A DNA stretch of 64,000 nt from Zoroaster sp. YZ-2022 (GCA_029582265.1 CM055837.1:12103926-12167925), one strand, 5' to 3'. Shown: positions 37,839 to 48,573, counted from the first letter of the stretch. Notes: generated by a model from the letters alone, not told the origin. Made by a program: numbers and translations.

Positions 37839-38344
37839 TTTACAATAACTGTACCACAGATTTATTGGTTACCTTGGGGCTTGTGTTTTAGATGCTTTCT
37901 AGGCTGTTTGAACTGATTCTCACTGATGCCAGCCATTGCATCTAGTTCCAATTACTCAGCATACTGGAGAGCTAAAATACAAAATATAAAGAAATGTTCA
38001 AATGATTCTCTGAACAAATAAATTCTGAATGGGGAAAGGCCAACATGTATTACTCCAGTAAGAGAATGCCCTCTATAATTGCAAAAACAACCTTCATCAC
38101 CCCCACCCCATTTGCATTTTCCATCCTGAATTTTGGTGTACACATGTTGTCCACCAACACACCTGCACGTTTATTTTCCAATTAAAACTCATATTAACTC
38201 ATCCCTCTGCAGCTTTTTCTTCATTTATTAGTTTTCTTTTTTTATGCAGGCTCTTCATCTTTTTTATGTTATAAGACCTCACCTTTCTTTAAAGCATACC
38301 TATGGAGGGACATATTTTTTATGCTTAATAACAAAACAACAAAT

Positions 38345-38690
38345 GTTGGCAGATTGAGGTTAACCTACAATCCCGGTCAAATCTCGCTGGGCCCCCCCCC
38401 CCGGCCCCCTGACAATGTTGGCTCTCATTCTAAGGACTGTGCTCCGGCTGGAGATAACAACATTGATGGGGGAGCGGGGGAGCGGGGAGCGGGGGACAGG
38501 GGAGGGTATGTTTATTGTCACGTGTCCCAACTATTTTGGCCGGGATTGTCTGAATTCCCTTGTTGGCTCTCATTCTAAGGTCTGTACTCCGGCTGGAGAT
38601 AACAACATTGGTGGGGGAAGCCGGGGAGCGGGGGACAGGGGAGGGTATGTTTATTGTCACGTGTCCCAACTATTTTGGCCGGGATTGTAG
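38345..38690. repeat. GC-rich 2x ~145-bp tandem duplication
   Basis: TTGGCTCTCATTCTAAGG starts each unit (about 38417 and 38562), followed by G-rich GGAGCGGGGGACAGGGGAGG and GTTTATTGTCACGTGTCCCA. Absent from the paralogous position near 23400, so it arrived after the duplication. Confidence 0.85.
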
Positions 38691-39658
38691 CTCAGAAAAA
38701 ACAGGATGCCCCTATGACAATTTTGTGGCTACTACGAGCAGACTAATCAAGTAAAAGCATCTCTTTAGGTTGAGTTAGGGATATATTTCGCTGACACGAA
38801 GAACATGCAGAGTTGCAGAAGGGACAACAACACACGAACATGTATATATTTACATGGATTTGCATACATGTACTGTACATGTATGTAGGCGAGTTACACA
38901 ATGAAGCATTTTGCAACGGATGCTCTTTTGCCTGCATGGCACAGTTTTTAAACTTTTTTTTCTGGACAATATAGCATATATCCATGCTCAGTCATTATCC
39001 TTAGTTAAAATGCAAACTTAAATTCATGTAGGTACACTGCAAAAACAGGGAAATAGATGCAGTACAACAGTTTCGTCCGTCACGAACCTCCATTGGATTG
39101 TGCATGCAATAATTATGTCTACGATAGGCCTACTTTACAAACGCACATTCTAGGCCAATAAACCTCTAAATAATGTCTACTTACCTCTTAATAATGCAAT
39201 TATATTTTCCTCTTTCTCGGTAAACCATTTTATTTTCTTGTATTTTGCTTTGGAGTTAAAAAGAACGGCAAAATTCCTCAGTATTTTTTCATGTAACCGA
39301 GAATTAAATGGCCGCCGCCGAAAATGTTTTGCTAGTGATAAAATGTCACGTGATCACTGATACGCAATGTGATTGGAGATTGCCTCGACAGATTGCCTCA
39401 AAGTAGAAAGCCAGTCTACTCATTGCCACTGGATTGCGTGAAATGCCACACAGGGCAATCTCCGAGCAATCTCATTGCCAGCAACTTTTATTGCCTGAAA
39501 ATTGCCCGAAAATAGCCTGAAACTTGCCCCGTGTGACAAGGCCTTCACGTTGTAGGCCTATATTAAATTCCGTATATTGCTGTGTGTACGTATTCTGTGC
39601 ACGCGCGATATGGGCTATTCGTACATACAGGGAATAGTAATTCAGCATATTGTTTCAC

Positions 39659-39973
39659 TTAACCTTCCGGTTTCGACCGGAAGGAAAGGTCAGATTGGGA
39701 TCACGTCTGAAAACGAAAAATCACATAATTTAAAGATCTTTCAGATGATGCAAGGATTGTGAAAATATCTTTTGTGATTCATGAGATATAATTTTTTTAA
39801 ATATTAAACTTTGATTTAGCGTAATTCGACACCTGATGACGTAATCATGACGTCACAGCAAACAGTTTCGTCTGCTTGATATGTCTGTTTATGTGTTAAG
39901 TTTGAAGGCTGTATATGCTTAGCAAGGATGCCTTTGTTGCCGGACAAGCGCCACTGAGAAGAAGGAGAAGTAA
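39659..39973. repeat. Segment a repeat, copy
   Basis: CTTCCGGTTTCGACCGGAAG start, TGACGTAA/TGACGTCA pair, and the GCCACTGAGAAGAAGGAGAA end. Confidence 0.8.
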
Positions 39974-40340
39974 AACTAGAGCTTAAGTGTTTGTTGGAAC
40001 AAACACACGGTGTTCGAGTCCACTTCCGGTTCAATCAGATTATCAACGATGATGTCAGTATCATATTTTGCAAAGGTGTATCATCTTTTATTATAACAAT
40101 ATCAATTTCATATTCAAAAATATATCAATTTTGCATTAGAATGTGTTGACTTTGGACTTCCTGTTTGGACCGGAAGTAAATGTCAGAACAGGTGATTTGA
40201 AGGTCATATATATGACACAATGAAACTTCCTCACGATCATGAAAAATAACGTTCGTACTTGCTTTGGTTCAATTTCTGAGATTGGAAAATAATCCCTTTT
40301 AAAAATGCCACTAGGGGCGCTCTGAACTTTGATGATGTCA
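39974..40340. repeat. Hairpin-ended segment b, copy
   Basis: CTAGAGCTTAAGTGTTTGTT terminus with stem-loop; close to 18515-18872 and 51328-51675. Confidence 0.8.
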
Positions 40341-40808
40341 TCAAACATATTTTTTGAGAATAAGATGTCACTATCACTTTATTCGCAGAAGTCATATTCA
40401 AATTTCCTATGATTTTTGAGATTATTATTTTTCTAAACCTGTCACAAGAGGGCACTGTGACAGGTGATGACGTCATCCTTCACATTTTTAAAAAGGTCAC
40501 ATGTCAATAGTAATTTCGTCCACTGAAGGCATACCATATCCGGTTTCGACCGGAAAGAGAGGTCTGGTTCGAGAAGAAAGGAAACAAATAGCAGAGATTG
40601 TCAAAATTGCAATTACACAATTTAAAATAAGTAATTTAAAATAAGTAATAAGTAATTAATTTGATTACAATATCAGAGATCTGTAAAAGCCTAAATGAAT
40701 GTCACAACAATGGTTCCATCTGCTAGTTTAAAAGAGGGCGCTATGCACGTTTAGCGGTTGGACATAAGCGCCCTCTTTAGTTTGAATTATTGGCACAGGA
40801 AACAGCAT
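40341..40808. repeat. Segments c-d, copy 2 (left of TIR element)
   Basis: Parallels 28697-29385 and 51698-52475 but lacks most of the internal segment a copy. The hairpin at about 40732-40770 has one arm shortened. Confidence 0.8.
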
Positions 40809-41827
40809 CCATTAGTCGGACGGCTTCGATAAAAAGTGTCATTAAGTATTGTGCACAGTTTCCATACGCTGCCTATGGAAGCAGTGCTGAATGAAGCACT
40901 GAGGCGATAACACACATTGTCCAATCAGACTACACTGAAAAACCAATACCAGGATATCATGAATATGTATGAGTGGTACTCCAGAAGCTGGTAGACCCCC
41001 GTTGTGAAGACAATTAAAACTCTGCTGGCTAAGGAAAGGTGATAATTGGCTCTCCACCAGTGTAGTGAAGAACCAGAACAGTCAGTGGCATAGAATAGTT
41101 CGTATTTTTATGTGGGGCAGAGACAAGCAATATATCCGACTAAAAAAAGTTCAAACCAAAATAAAAGATTTGCACTTATTGCCGTTAATGATGCAGTGTT
41201 ATTTGTTAGGCATGATTTTTATGGTTTATATTCATTTTCAAATTATCAAAGGAGTGGTTAAGTTTCTCTTAAATGAAGGAACAACATTGGCATTTGATAA
41301 CGTATATTAATTTAAATTCTCTGGTTCACAAATCACAAAACTAAACCGTGCAATCACGGGAATCACGATTTTTAATATCAAAAACACAAAAAGTGATGAA
41401 AACATTTTCCTTTTTCTATTCTAACAATTTTATTTTAACATTTTTATTAACAAACAAAACGAATCGACTGCAACTTTTTCCACATAGGCTATGCTCTTTC
41501 TTAAGCTCCTTTGGGTTGCGTGTGCACCCTTATATTCAGACTCGCTCTCTTATACTTAAACTAAAATCTGTCTTATAGCGAGAATAAAACCATTGTAAAT
41601 CTCGCACACTTATATTCAGACTCGCTCTCTTATACTTAAAAAAATCAGTTTCGTTATAGCGAGAATGAAACCATTGTAAATCTCGCACCCTTATAATGAG
41701 ACTCGCTCCCTTATACTTAAAACAAAAAATCAGTCTTAGTCATAGCGAGAATAAAAACCATTGTAAATCTCGCACCCTTATATAATTCAGACTCGCTCTC
41801 TTTTTATCGTATCTGTCCGACTAATGG
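40809..41827. mobile_element. Non-autonomous DNA transposon with ~28-bp TIRs
   Basis: 1019 bp bounded by CCATTAGTCGGACGGCTTCG and, in reverse complement, CCATTAGTCGGACAGATACG, both followed by ATAAAAAG. The paralogous loci near 29385 and 52470 read straight through (AACAGCATCGCCTAATTTGT), so this is an insertion. No transposase is visible. No clear target duplication is seen, and the flanks differ from the empty site by one or two bases, so the superfamily is undetermined. Confidence 0.8.
41530..41810. repeat. ~80-90-bp minisatellite inside TIR element
   Basis: Four units sharing AGACTCGCTCTCTTATACTT, AGCGAGAATAAAACCATTGT and AAATCTCGCAC (starts at about 41538, 41618, 41699 and 41788). Confidence 0.85.
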
Positions 41828-42708
41828 CCTAATCTGTTTATTAACCTTTAAAGTTGTATCGTAAACTACTTTTTTAAAGTTTTGGTCACGTGATTAAGAT
41901 GAAACTTTCCAGTTGTCTTCATATTGACATAGATTGTTTATATTCTAAATTTGACAAAATTCTGATCTATAATATTTTTGAGATAGAAATAATTTTTTTC
42001 GACCTGTTTTAATTTTCCGTAGTGACGTAGTAATGACGTCATTGATCATAGTTTTGATATGTATATATTTCAAAGAATATTTCATACACAGGAACCATGT
42101 CAAAATTCCCATTTACATTGCCTCCAAATCTCAACACGAGGCCTGATTTTCGTGAAATAAATATCTTGGAATAATTTGAAGTATCATCATCCATTATGTT
42201 CTCCACCTTACTGAGTAGGTAAGATTACATTATATACTAGCTTTAACACCCTATTTTTATTCCCCCCCCCCCAGATTTGTCAAGTTAAACATCAAATTGA
42301 AGCTATGAGATATGAGATATGACCTTTTAAAATTTGCAAAATCGTTACTTCGTGTGCTACTAATTTGACCATCAAAGCATTTATGGTAACTCATTTCACA
42401 AGAATTACAAGCTATTAATGTAAGGAATTCAATTGTTTTTGTTTTCTAATAGGTCATTTAGTTCTTGAGATATTGGCTGTTGAACTTGGAAAAGTTGTGA
42501 GATTTAAGCAATAAATTAACAAGTGTGACTTGGAACACTATGCTTTTTATTTTAAATATTGACACTAGCCCAACACATGCTTTTCAAAAACCATGCGAGA
42601 TGATAAATCAACATGTAAAATCACTCATATGAAAATAGTTTGCCAGGGTTGTAGGTAGCCAGATCAACCTATTCACTGTTATTATGGGCATAAAGTCACA
42701 AAGTTGAT
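41828..42708. repeat. Segments d-g, copy 2 (between TIR element and SINE)
   Basis: Resumes the repeat at CCTAATCTGTTTATTAACC and runs through TTTTGGTCACGTGATTAAGA and the ATGAGATATGACCTTTTAAA block to the SINE. Parallels 19170-19590 and 52480-53190 in part. Contains a poly-C tract (about 42264). Confidence 0.8.
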
Positions 42709-43067
42709 TAATAATAATAATAATAATGTATAGATTTATATAGCGCACGTATCCACCAACTAAGTGGCGCTCAAGGCGCATTATATTATTATCCCTGCTC
42801 ATAAGGCTCATAAGGCTCATAAATCATTCCTGAAACCATCTCAGCTCCCTGGGGAGTATACAGCTCAATTGCTGCCATTTCTAGCGCATAGAGAGCAAAC
42901 CATCTCTGCCTTCACAGGTACCCATTTAACCCCTGGGTGGAGAGAAGCAATTATGGTTAAGTGTCTTGCTCAAGGACACAGGTGTCACGGCCGGGGCTCG
43001 AACCCACACTCTGCTGCTGGCAACACCAGAACTTGAGTTCAGTGCGCTAGACCACTCGGCCACGACA
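42709..43067 (-). repeat. tRNA-Leu-derived SINE, full-length copy
   Basis: On the minus strand it starts with a tRNA-like head, continues into a body with GTGGATACGTGCGCTATATA, and ends in (ATT)n at 42709. The paralogues at about 19590 and 20600 lack it. Confidence 0.85.
42984..43066 (-). other. tRNA-Leu(CAA)-like head of SINE
   Basis: Reverse complement shows box A TGGCCGAGTGG, a CTCAAGT anticodon loop (CAA), a long variable region and box B GGTTCGAGCCC. The terminal seven bases GTCGTGG and CCGTGAC can all pair (two wobbles). The anticodon stem has a mismatch and the element runs on into a SINE body, so this is a pol III promoter head, not a functional tRNA. Confidence 0.8.
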
Positions 43068-43080
43068 ATCCACTTTTCGT

Positions 43081-43236
43081 GCATTATACAACACACGGGA
43101 CCTACGGCTTTACGTCCCATCCGAAGGACGAAGCAATTATGGTTAAGTACCTTGCTCAAGGATACAAGTGTCACGACCGGGGCTCGAACCCACACCCTGC
43201 TGCTGGCAACACCAGAACTTGAGTTCGGTGCGCTAG
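43081..43236 (-). repeat. Second partial SINE unit
   Basis: Repeats the box-B side of the SINE (CTTGCTCAAGGATACAAGTG, GGGGCTCGAACCCACACCCT, ends GTGCGCTAG). Adjacent to the full copy, it suggests a dimeric SINE or a nested insertion. Confidence 0.7.
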
Positions 43237-43446
43237 AAGGGGACTACATGTATAGTAACTGGATTAAACTTAGCTGTAAATTCAAAGAGCAGGAAGTGTA
43301 GGTTAAATTGTTTGGGGGAGCTGGGGTTACTGAAGACACTGAAGCATGGAAGAGTATATAAATATTTCCCCTTTCCTTGTTTTTCCAACTTTACCAAGGA
43401 AAGGTTACCCTGTGAGAGAAGAGTCTTGACACTCCTGAGATTTCCA
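43237..43446. repeat. Segment g remnant left of DIRS element
   Basis: Resumes at AAGGGGACTACATGTATAGT (paralogue 19606) and diverges at about 43385, 60 bp before the DIRS end. Confidence 0.6.
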
Positions 43447-43597
43447 TTTTCTTCCTACATTCTTACGTCAGAAAATGCATTTCTTTTCTAATTCTACCTC
43501 AAGTGAATAAAAATAATTATTAAAACAAAGATGACAAGAAACAAGAAATTTCCTTTGGAGAACATTGGGCAGGCCTAGCGAGCGCGAACCTTGCTGT
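43447..43597. repeat. DIRS split direct repeat A1
   Basis: CTTCCTACATTCTTACGTCA through GCGCGAACCTTGCTGT; matches A2 apart from small indels. Confidence 0.9.
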
Positions 43598-43695
43598 CCA
43601 AAATTCATTTATTCTCGATTATACTCAAATCATATTGATAGACATTAACATTTTACTGCCACAGCATACTTTTATATTTACTTTCAAAGAGATAC

Positions 43696-44632
43696 TCAAA
43701 TACCCAGTGACTTGGAAGCCAATAGGCTAGCATTGGAATCAACTTTCAAGTATGCATTACGTGCCTTGTCCGTCCTCCATCGTCGCTGTTTAGAAACCAA
43801 ACATGATGGGACGTGAGCGTTACATGCGGCGGACGCGCCCCCGGCACGCAGGCTGTGAAGATCGAACATAGAAACATCGGAAACAAAAGGACGCAGAGCA
43901 TCCAGCACAATCTCGCGCGTGTGTAACTGAGAGGATGGACAGACGGAACAAGACCTTTTTTGGTGTTGATTAATCTGCGAAGCACAGGCAAAGAAGATCC
44001 CGAGGGGTCGCCTAAAGCAGAAAAATAACGTTCTGCGACAACTACTGGACATGTAGGCTTGAATGTCCGTGCGATAACGATGTCAGCTCCTTGTCTAAAT
44101 TGGTCGTTTTTGACCGTCGTAGATGAATGGTCATACGGTCTGATGAAATTATACAGTCTTTCCTCGTGACGGTGCTAATGTCATCGAAGCGTAAAAAACC
44201 GGCATAACTTATAAAACATACAAATAACACGCGGAGGTCGGCCAAAGTGGCATGAGGATGGCCGTGAGCTACCAGGATCTTTGATACAATATCAGGAGTG
44301 ACAGGCTCTTTCCTAACAGGAGGCGACGAGAACTTACGTTTGAAGCCTTGCAGCGCATATTTTACCATGTCGTTATCGGTTCGAGATGACAATCCAGCTA
44401 AACTGTGCACCCATTTCACAGCTGCTGCCGTGGATTCGGCAACAGACTTCGGACATGCTATGGAGAGGTGCGAAATATAAAGCGAAAAGTGAAATGATTG
44501 GACGGGAAATTTCTTAATTCCAGTCTTTGATGACCAGCTTTCCCATCTGTTCCACGCAGCTAAGTACTTTTTGGAAGTTGAAGCAGCTTTTGCCGACAAC
44601 AGGAGGGATGGAAGTTTGACGTTGGCGAGCAT
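43696..44632 (-). pseudogene. DIRS tyrosine recombinase, one frameshift
   Basis: 44632-44042 encodes the N-terminal core-binding part (LPSLLLSAKAASTSKKYLAA) and the first catalytic arginine region (FISYAGFLRFDDIS). The second open piece, down to 43696, holds HSLRAGGAS (the His-x-x-Arg pair) and NAYLKVD with the nucleophilic tyrosine. Together these are the R..HxxR..Y residues of the family. A frameshift near 44045 separates the halves and another lies near 43925. The enzyme would integrate a circular DNA copy by site-specific recombination without target duplication. Confidence 0.85.
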
Positions 44633-45152
44633 GCGCAGAGCCGGGTCTTGAAGCGAAGCAGATAAATCGTTCTACGAAGCTGTAAAATTTAAAAATAAAC
44701 TGGCAACAGTGGACTGTACAAAGGTATAACCATAGTTAATGTCGTCAAAAACCAACACTAGATGTAAAGAAATCAATGCACAAAAAGCATAATGATAAAG
44801 CTATCATGTATATTAATACTGGTGAACAAACATCACAATATGGAACGACAACTTTACTTCAATATGGGCCTACGAAATTGCATCGCGAATGGTGGAGTAG
44901 AATGGTGAACATGGAACGCGTTTTTGGCGATAAAGAGGACTTGATTGAAAATATTCCGAATGGAAACGAATGCGCGGATGTTCGGTGCGGAGCGACGGAC
45001 CAGCGAAGTTTCGGCGCTGGGGCTCGGTGGTCACGAAAAACCCCCAGTGGGGGAAACGTGAGTGCATCCCGGACGCTCAACGGGGGTGCACTCCCCCTGT
45101 ACCAAACAAAGAAAACTTAAATTGAAAATTTGGGCGGGTCATGGGAGGGAAA
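44633..45152. other. DIRS internal spacer
   Basis: Between the recombinase start and repeat B1. Two opposed ORFs of 73-114 codons exist but resemble nothing I recognise. Confidence 0.4.
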
Positions 45153-45295
45153 TTTAGGTGTTGCAAGGTTGGCTGCTGGACCGAGAGTGAGCGAAATAGC
45201 AAACGACAAAAACACGTAATGGGCGATTACGTAATCGCCCATTGTGTACCAAACACACTCGCACCTGTCGTGCGAAAACGAAAAGAAATTTCACT
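45153..45295. repeat. DIRS split direct repeat B1
   Basis: TTTAGGTGTTGCAAGGTTGG through AAAGAAATTTCACTT; nearly identical to B2. It contains a 26-bp perfect palindrome at 45218-45243 (GGGCGATTAC|GTAATCGCCC core). Confidence 0.9.
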
Positions 45296-45432
45296 TTCTT
45301 CCTACATTCTTACGTCAGAAAATGCATTTCTTTTCTAATTCTACCTCAAGTGAATACAAATAATTAACAAAGATGACAAGAAATGTCCTTTGGTGAACAT
45401 TGGGCAGGCCTAGCGAGCGCGAACCTTGCTGT
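45295..45432. repeat. DIRS split direct repeat A2
   Basis: Directly abuts B1. Same as A1 with small indels. Confidence 0.9.
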
Positions 45433-46107
45433 TGAGAACGTCAAAGAAAGGGACAAGTCGAAAGTAAACAAAACAATGCCTGGAATGAAAAGGCACACAA
45501 ATAGGCGTATTCGCGGCTGTTATCAAATAAACAGCAGTATTGATCGTATTAAGATTATGACCGGTTAGATGCATCACAAAAGAAAGCCGCAAATCGGCGT
45601 TATCACATAATGTAATCGATATGCCTCAAATTGGCGATCATAATAATACAATTTTAAATAATTATGAATATCAAGGCGAACAAATTCGCAAGTTTTATCT
45701 AACGTGATCAAATACACGTAAACATTCATACGCAATCATGGCAATAACCGAGGTCGGAGCAACAAAAGCCCTTAATGATTTGTCTTGGAGAATAAGTGTG
45801 GTCTATCATCAGTGTTAGGGATAGAAAATTTTGCGAAGAATTGAAGATTGAATTCGGGGTAATGGAGGGGGGAGAAAATGAAATGCGTAATAAACGCCAG
45901 TTATGAATCGAATGATCGAGGTGCAGGCCGTCTGGACAGATGAATGGCCAAAAATAGGCCGACGGCTATTTAGGAATGATAAGGGTACTGCGCCCTTTAT
46001 ATTTCATTAATTGTTTCAGTGTGTAAACAATAAGGGAAACTGGTGGACACAAATAATTGTTGTCGCCCGATCAATCTTGACAAAAAGCATCGACTCCAGA
46101 TGTGCCC
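45433..46107. other. DIRS spacer downstream of RNase H
   Basis: No coding segment recognised between repeat A2 and the RNase H stop. Confidence 0.4.
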
Positions 46108-46737
46108 CTACACCAAAAACCTAGAATTGAATTTCTGAACTTTGCAATTACTAGAGGAGGCGAATCTGTCAAACGTATGGGGCCCCCACAACCCCTCAAT
46201 AAGATCAAAAGAAATCTGATCAACTGACCAATCATCAAAATCGGAAATTCTACTGATGTTATCAGCAATACTATTGATATTACGAGGCACCCACTCCGGT
46301 AAAATAACTATATTATATTTGAGAGATAGCTCGAATACGGACAAAGCTAAATTATGCAAATCAGGTTTCGTACTGCCGTGTGCTAGAATACGCGGGACAT
46401 TATAATTATCTGTATACCATCTAATCTTCTTATGTGCCAAAATATCGCACAGTTCTAAAAGAATCTTTAAAACGGCTGCTAACTCGCGCCAAGTAGAGCT
46501 ACGTAAGCGTTCCGTTTCAGTCCAATTACCGTTGATATTTAAGGGAGGAGATCCTACTAAAACGCCACCGTATCCGGTATTACTAGCATCTGAATAGACA
46601 GTGTGAGAGGGAGTATGTTGATGTTTAATGGAAAACCCATTGTACGCATCCAGATTGGAAAGCCAAAATGTTAATTCAGAGATTACACAATCGGGAATAA
46701 CAAAAGCATTGGCCCAAGAAGACCTTGTCTCAATTGA
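46108..46737 (-). CDS. DIRS RNase H domain (open segment)
   Basis: The minus strand is open for about 210 codons, from a TGA at 46740-46738 to 46108. Acidic active-site candidates are visible in YSDASNTGYGG, STWRELAAVLKILLE and RWYTDNYNV, followed by LPEWVPRNINSIADNISR, the typical RNase H end of DIRS-like polyproteins. It removes RNA from the RNA-DNA hybrid. It was presumably one polyprotein with the RT upstream, now separated by the stop at 46738. No MT-type domain was recognised. Confidence 0.8.
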   Translation of the reverse strand, partial: SIETRSSWANAFVIPDCVISELTFWLSNLDAYNGFSIKHQHTPSHTVYSDASNTGYGGVLVGSPPLNINGNWTETERLRSSTWRELAAVLKILLELCDILAHKKIRWYTDNYNVPRILAHGSTKPDLHNLALSVFELSLKYNIVILPEWVPRNINSIADNISRISDFDDWSVDQISFDLIEGLWGPHTFDRFASSSNCKVQKFNSRFLV

Positions 46738-46796
46738 TCAATACAAAGCGCGTCTCATAAGGCGAGTAACGGGACCGATAGCGAGGGACATTGAAA

Positions 46797-47733
46797 TTAA
46801 CTGACCCGTGACGCCAGCATTGACCGCACTGCGACTGGTCTTGAAAAGCGGTGAGCGGCCAAAATAACACTAATGGATTGCTGCAGCTTGGCAATTTTAG
46901 CTGCGGGAACCGTGAATGTCATCAAGGACGAATCGATTAACAAACCAAGAAATTTGATAGATGACTGCGGCTGCCACAAACACTTTGTTTTGCTAAGGAC
47001 AAGGCCACTTTTAATAATGCAGTCGTTTACCAAGGCAGAATTACGCAATGCAGCGTCTAAATCCGGAGATACAATTAATCCGTCGTCGATGTACACAAAA
47101 GACGTAATTCTTTGCGCACGCCAATGATAAACGAGAGGCCTAGTGAGTTTGGTAAATAAATAGCATGCGCTAGAGAGACCGAAAGGTAAAACGCGAAAAT
47201 AAAAATCTTTGTGATCCGTTATCAAATTGCCAAGAGAAGCATTATATGATGAGATATTTATGATGGGGTGGAAAAATATCCACGTGATGATAACCCGATT
47301 CCAAGTCAAAACTAAAATAAAATTGGTTGTAATCGAGCACTTGTGAAATATGCCTGAGATCTTCGTACTTAAACTTAGTTTTGAAAACAAATTGGTTGGG
47401 ATGACGTGGGTTCTAATACCAGTCGTAACTTTACCTTGAGTTACGGTCAAAGGATTACAACAGTAAGGTGGGGTGTCAACTTCCACGATACATCGCTTTA
47501 ACAGCAGTTCAGCAATTGCCGATTGAACAAATGCGGGACGCTCTAAACTTGACCTATTATTCTTTGCGTAAAATGGCGAAGGAGTAAATATAAATGGAAT
47601 CTTATAACCAGACTCTATAATATCCAGGACAAAATCACTAGCTCTCAAAACATTTCTCCAGTAAGATATACTATTTTTCAATCTACCTTGCACTCCTTGC
47701 GGTGGCTTAACATCACTTTGATACTCCCAGTCT
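46797..47733 (-). pseudogene. DIRS reverse transcriptase, compensating frameshifts
   Basis: One open frame reads across 48077-46797, but part of it (about 47415-47225) is out of register: the motif A segment FDLESGYHHV lies in another frame at 47310-47281. In the main frame are RVLPFGLSSACYLFTKLTRP and the catalytic FVYIDDGLIV (about 47090), then SKTKCLWQPQSSIKFLGLLID. A pair of opposite indels therefore produced a long but scrambled ORF, so ORF length is misleading here. Confidence 0.8.
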
Positions 47734-48416
47734 CTAAATCCTATCGCTTGGTCCCGATTGTGGTTGCTGTCGCTGTAGTGCTCTAAGGGCGGGGCAGGCG
47801 GAACGAATATGTCCTTGCAGACCACATTGGTAACAGATGCGGTTGTCGGTGAAACGAAAGGAACGAAAAGATGGCTGCCGATAAGGTACAAAAGAAGCTT
47901 TGGCAGGAAAAGCCGACGTGGCGGTGACGGATCGACTACTTGAACTTGGGCGCTTTTTGGAACTTGAACCGGGTTTCTTGGCGGCTGCCGCTTTCTCAGC
48001 CTTCTTGATGCGTTTTTCATCGCCGGAATCTGATGCCAAATCGTCTGCAATGTATTCTTTAACCACGCCCCAACCAAGCTCAGATCTATCGGCTAAACGG
48101 ATGAGTTTCTGACGCTCTTTGATTATTTTCACGGCGTCCTTCAAGCTATTCTTGGCACCGTCGGTGTCAATGGCGTCGATGCGTTGAATTGCAGACTCGA
48201 CGAGTGATAGCACCTTCTCGCAATGCGTAAACTGCTGCTGATTACCTTCTTTTTTGAAAGTAGGAACGTCGGCCAAGCGTTGTTTTTACAGGCAGACTCT
48301 ACCCGTGAATCCAACGAATTTGTAAGTGCTTGAATAGCCTTCAAAATGTCTTGATTGCCGAAACCAGGCTGCTGTTGTACCCCGGCTTGTTGTACGGAAC
48401 CGTCTTCGTCTGACAT
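47734..48416 (-). pseudogene. DIRS gag-like protein with zinc knuckle
   Basis: Starts at ATG 48416, only 14 bp from repeat B2, with MSDEDGSVQQAG. A frameshift near 48280 moves it into the 48276-47734 frame, which has a charged helical region (VLSLVESAIQRIDAIDTDGA), a Lys/Ser-rich stretch and a CCHC knuckle CYQCGLQGHIRSAC near the C-terminus (about 47800). It presumably packages the element RNA. Its 3' end overlaps the RT frame. Confidence 0.8.
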
Positions 48417-48429
48417 TGTGAGGTAAAAC

Positions 48430-48573
48430 TTTAGGTGTTGCAAGGTTGGCTGCTGGACCGAGAGTGAGCGAAATAGCGAACGACAAAAACACGTAATGGG
48501 CGATTACGTAATCGCCCATTGTGTACCAAACACACTCGCACCTGTCGTGCGAAAACGAAAAGAAATTTCACTT
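48430..48573. repeat. DIRS split direct repeat B2
   Basis: Terminal copy of B1, including the same 26-bp palindrome at 48495-48520. Confidence 0.9.

Larger units (their letters stand above)
36642..39658. repeat. Segment f long repeat, copy 2 (~3.0 kb)
   Basis: Paralogue of 21812-24380 in the same orientation. It differs by a tandem-repeat insertion (38345-38690) and an expanded (AC)n tract. Confidence 0.85.
43447..48573 (-). mobile_element. DIRS/Ngaro-like tyrosine-recombinase retrotransposon
   Basis: Minus-strand coding order is gag, RT, RNase H, then tyrosine recombinase. Split direct repeats A1...B1-A2...B2 (43447-43597, 45153-45295, 45295-45432, 48430-48573) identify a split-direct-repeat element (PAT/Ngaro type), in which the internal B1-A2 junction equals the joined ends of a circular intermediate. 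Unusually, B1-A2 lies between the RNase H and recombinase genes rather than near an outer end. All ORFs except RNase H are frameshifted. Confidence 0.85.

Noticed and set aside
38321..38690. Overlapping ORFs of 79-91 codons
   Set aside because: Created by a G-rich tandem duplication; no coding signature.
41530..41810. CRISPR-like regular repeat
   Set aside because: Repeats and spacers are both similar between units; it is an ordinary minisatellite inside a eukaryotic transposon.
42984..43066. Functional tRNA-Leu gene
   Set aside because: The sequence continues into a SINE body, copies recur at 17219 and 28362, and the anticodon stem has a mismatch.
44776..45120. 114-codon plus-strand ORF in the DIRS spacer
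   Set aside because: Opposite to the element's genes, no recognisable domain, and overlapped by an equally long antisense ORF.
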